Below, piece by piece: positions 61,741-64,000 of a stretch of DNA of 64,000 bases. Below the pieces are notes generated by a model that made no database searches, was not told the DNA's origin, and saw only the letters and a program-made list of their open reading frames with translations. The stretch is from Rhodanobacter humi. GTDB lineage: Bacteria > Pseudomonadota > Gammaproteobacteria > Xanthomonadales > Rhodanobacteraceae. Positions within the stretch are counted from its first letter, which is position 1. The number at the start of each line of letters is the position of its first letter. Both the position numbers and the translations under genes were made by a program. The stretch lies in the NCBI RefSeq assembly GCF_041107455.1, contig NZ_JBGBPY010000001.1:2356001-2420000 (forward strand), given 5' to 3'.

Positions 61741-62484
61741 CGCGATAGCTCCCCGGCAACGATTCGGTTCGAAGGATCCGCGGCCGGTGTGTTGCAGCAA
61801 GCCCGCCCCGGAATACGCGGTACGGCCGGTTGATCGATTCGATCGCGGCCACGGTATCGCAATTTCATGCCCGACGCCGACCCTTGCAACTTGGGCAATG
61901 GATGCGAGGCCGTGCCGATTGGAACGAGATAATCGAAAATAATTGCTGCAACGCCATTTGATGCGAATCGAGGCGATCCGTCTGGAGAATTCGTTTCTTG
62001 TTGCGATGTCGATTCATGCGCCTCGGTGCGGGGATGGCCGGGAAGCCGCGTAATTGCGTGCTTTGCGGGCGTGCATGCGATCGCCGGGATTCGTCGAAAA
62101 TCGAACGTAATTGCGTTTCAAATGCGTTGTTTCATGCGCCGCTGCTCAACATGAAGCGCGTGTAAATGATTAGTGTGTCGCCGGTTTGGATTTGCGCTTT
62201 CTGATATTGACGAGTGCAAATTCGATTGCTTAGTTTCGGACGATTCGCCATGGGGAGCATCGGCGAATGGTTCCGGATGGCACCTGCGGGGGCGGGTCCT
62301 GTCAAGCGAAGCCCAAGGCCGACCGAGAGAGGGAATTTCTCAGGGGGACGGCTGCTGCAGCGGGCGCTCGGGAATCGTCTGGCAAGCAGAAAACGGCGTC
62401 GCACGCGGGTGCGACATGTCATTGCCACGGGGTCACGCGACCGCGTCAGGTCCGTTCGCCCCGAAAAAAACTGGGGAGTTATCC
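61741..62484. other. Long AT-richer intergenic region upstream of S53 peptidase
   Basis: About 744 bases with no supported gene. 61870-62260 is much lower in GC than the rest of the window and contains two copies of CGTAATTGCGT (near 62049 and 62107). It separates the divergent M28 and S53 peptidase genes, so it must hold both promoters; the part after about 62240 would be a leader of roughly 240 bases for the S53 gene. Confidence 0.5.
62207..62235 (+). promoter_or_regulatory. Predicted promoter for S53 peptidase gene
   Basis: TTGACG (62207-62212) and TTAGTT (62230-62235) with a 17-base spacer in AT-rich DNA. The -10 is weak and resembles the one predicted for the thr operon. Confidence 0.35.
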
Positions 62485-64000
62485 ATGCATCACGTTCGTT
62501 TGAAAGCACTGGCCGCCGCCATCGCCATGGCCGCGGCCTCTTCGGTGTGCGCCGGTACGGCCCACACCACCAGCACTGCACAGTTCGCCACGGTGCGGCA
62601 CGCCACCAAGTTGCACACCGGCGACCGCGTCGTCGGCGCGCTGGAAGTCGCGCAATCGATGCACGTCGCGGTATCGCTGAATCTGCGCAACAAGGCGCAG
62701 CTGGATGCGTTCATCGCCAACCCGCACCATCCCAACCTCACGTCCGCGCAGTTCAACGCGCTGTACGCGCCGACCCAGGCGCAGGCGCAGCAGGTGGCCG
62801 ACTTCCTGAGGAAGTCCGGCTTCGGCAACGTCACCATCGAGCCGAACCGCCAGCTGGTGACCGCCAGCGGCCGCGCCGACACGGCGGCCTCCGCGTTCCG
62901 CACCTCGCTGGTGCGCGTGCACACGCATGACGGGCGCAATGCCTATGCCACCGCCAGCGACGTGAAGATCCCGGTTGCGTTGCAAGGCATCGTGAACGAG
63001 GTGCTGGGCCTGCAGACCGTGCACACCTTCCATGTGCTGAACCCGGTCCACGTCAATGCGGCCGGCGGCACCGCCGGCGCGCACAACCCGGCCGACTTCG
63101 CCGCGATCTACAACGCGGGCAGCACGGCGACCGGCGCGACGATCCCGGTGGGCATCATCGCCGAAGGCAGCATGACGAACGTGCAGAGCGACTTCAGCTC
63201 GTTCCTCAGCCAGAACCCGGGCCTCGGCAGCATCCCGATGAACGTGGTGACGGTGGACGGCGGCAGCAGCGACACCAGCGGCGACGGCGAGTGGGACCTG
63301 GACAGCCAGGACATCGCCGGCATCTCCGGCGGCGTGAAGTCGCTCACCCTGTACACCACCTCCAGCCTGAACACGCAGCCGCTGGTGGATGATTTCAACA
63401 AGGCGGTCACCGACAACACGGTGCGCATCATCAACGTCTCGATCGGCGGTTGCGAAACCGGCTCGGAGACGAACGGCGCGGCCACCGGCGACAACATCTT
63501 CGAGCAGGCCGATGCGCAGGGCCAGACCTTCTCGATCTCCTCCGGCGACAGCGGCGCGGACGAGTGCGGCACCGGCGGCATCGTGCCGAGCTGGCCGGCC
63601 GATTCGCAGTACGTGGTGGCGGTGGGCGGCACCGAGCTGTACACCTCGGGCACCACCTGGACCAACGAGACGGTGTGGAACAACCTGAGCTCCAACGAAG
63701 GCGCGACCGGCGGCAGCCCCAGCACCTTCGAGGCGCAGCCGAGCTGGCAGAAGGGCGTGGGCCAGAACGCCGGCAGTTCCTATCGAGGCCTGCCCGACGT
63801 GGCCTTCGACGCCAGCCCGGTCAGCGGCGCCAACGTGATCGTGGACGGCGCCAGCCAGCAGATCGGCGGCACCAGCCTGGCCTCGCCGCTGTTCGTGGGC
63901 GTGTGGGCGCGCGTGCTGGCGGCCAAGCCCTCGCTGGGCTTCGCCGCGCCGCTGATCTACGCGGACGCCGCGTCGCATTACTCGACTGACTTCCACGACG
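62485..64000 (+). CDS. Sedolisin (S53) pro-peptidase, 3' end outside window
   Basis: At least 505 residues, open to the window end. Signal peptide to about residue 24 (AAASSVCAG), a pro-kumamolisin activation domain (about 30-180: LRNKAQLDAFIANPHHPNLTSAQF, YAPTQAQAQQVADFL) and the serine-carboxyl peptidase domain. The sedolisin triad is visible as Glu and Asp in DGEWDLDSQDIAG and Ser in GGTSLASP, with the SGDSGADECG oxyanion region. Such enzymes are secreted and act at acidic pH; a type II system client is likely. GGGGAG lies eight bases before ATG 62485. Confidence 0.92.
   Translation, partial: MHHVRLKALAAAIAMAAASSVCAGTAHTTSTAQFATVRHATKLHTGDRVVGALEVAQSMHVAVSLNLRNKAQLDAFIANPHHPNLTSAQFNALYAPTQAQAQQVADFLRKSGFGNVTIEPNRQLVTASGRADTAASAFRTSLVRVHTHDGRNAYATASDVKIPVALQGIVNEVLGLQTVHTFHVLNPVHVNAAGGTAGAHNPADFAAIYNAGSTATGATIPVGIIAEGSMTNVQSDFSSFLSQNPGLGSIPMNVVTVDGGSSDTSGDGEWDLDSQDIAGISGGVKSLTLYTTSSLNTQPLVDDFNKAVTDNTVRIINVSIGGCETGSETNGAATGDNIFEQADAQGQTFSISSGDSGADECGTGGIVPSWPADSQYVVAVGGTELYTSGTTWTNETVWNNLSSNEGATGGSPSTFEAQPSWQKGVGQNAGSSYRGLPDVAFDASPVSGANVIVDGASQQIGGTSLASPLFVGVWARVLAAKPSLGFAAPLIYADAASHYSTDFHD

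Noticed and set aside
62240-62484. Possible riboswitch (GEMM-like) in the long leader of the S53 gene
   Set aside because: Some GC-rich stems are present, but the conserved loops of known cyclic di-GMP riboswitches were not found.

Overview
The window reads as a chromosomal segment of a high-GC gammaproteobacterium of the Xanthomonadales, most likely Rhodanobacteraceae (Dyella/Luteibacter/Rhodanobacter type). The basis is an xps-type II secretion operon in the Xanthomonas order E-F-G-H-I-J-K-L-M-N-D, a monomeric NADP-isocitrate dehydrogenase, a GumN/TraB protein, a CRP/Clp-like site upstream of an exopolysaccharide gene, and palindromic repeat mosaics of the kind seen in this order. The assignment is inference; no rRNA or tRNA gene was seen.

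Layout. 1-11803 (minus): a hybrid NRPS/PKS locus. Reading with transcription, it has a cupin/JmjC-like oxygenase, a 2401-residue A-PCP-KS-AT-ACP-aminotransferase megasynthase, and a coupled NRPS (C-A-PCP-C...) that leaves the window at base 1. 11959-20007: exopolysaccharide genes, namely a GNAT-like protein, a heparinase-like exported protein, an undecaprenyl-phosphate sugar transferase, and a WbpP-like epimerase with a WbpO-like dehydrogenase. 20222-23937 (minus): the threonine operon with a Thr/Ile-rich leader peptide, a stand-alone homoserine dehydrogenase, thrB and thrC. 24090-26113: two coupled cytochrome c genes. 26187-42623: mixed housekeeping and accessory genes (a pyrimidine-dimer glycosylase-like protein, a 2',3'-cyclic nucleotide phosphodiesterase, monomeric Icd, TraB/GumN, an aldo/keto reductase, cupin, LysR, NYN nuclease, methyltransferases, RluE, TatD, and a secreted zinc metalloprotease with a small coupled partner). 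42851-54857: the complete xps operon. 54894-57491: hrpB helicase. 57702-61740: SIMPL protein, flavin reductase-like protein, ArsR-type regulator, DUF1161-like protein and an M28 aminopeptidase. 62485-64000: a sedolisin (S53) pro-peptidase cut off by the window end.

How the genes connect. The NRPS/PKS line should load an amino acid, extend it with malonate, keep the beta-ketone (no KR) and transaminate it, which would give a beta,gamma-diamino acyl unit passed to the second NRPS. The type II system is flanked by likely clients (zinc metalloprotease, S53 and M28 peptidases). The most striking structural feature is how often palindromic repeats have entered the xps-hrpB region while keeping reading frames open: an approximately 0.8 kb element with 60-bp perfect inverted repeats inside the leader part of gspJ, a REP-like hairpin inside the gspG leader, a copy between gspE and gspF, and a copy translated as about 40 extra residues inside HrpB.
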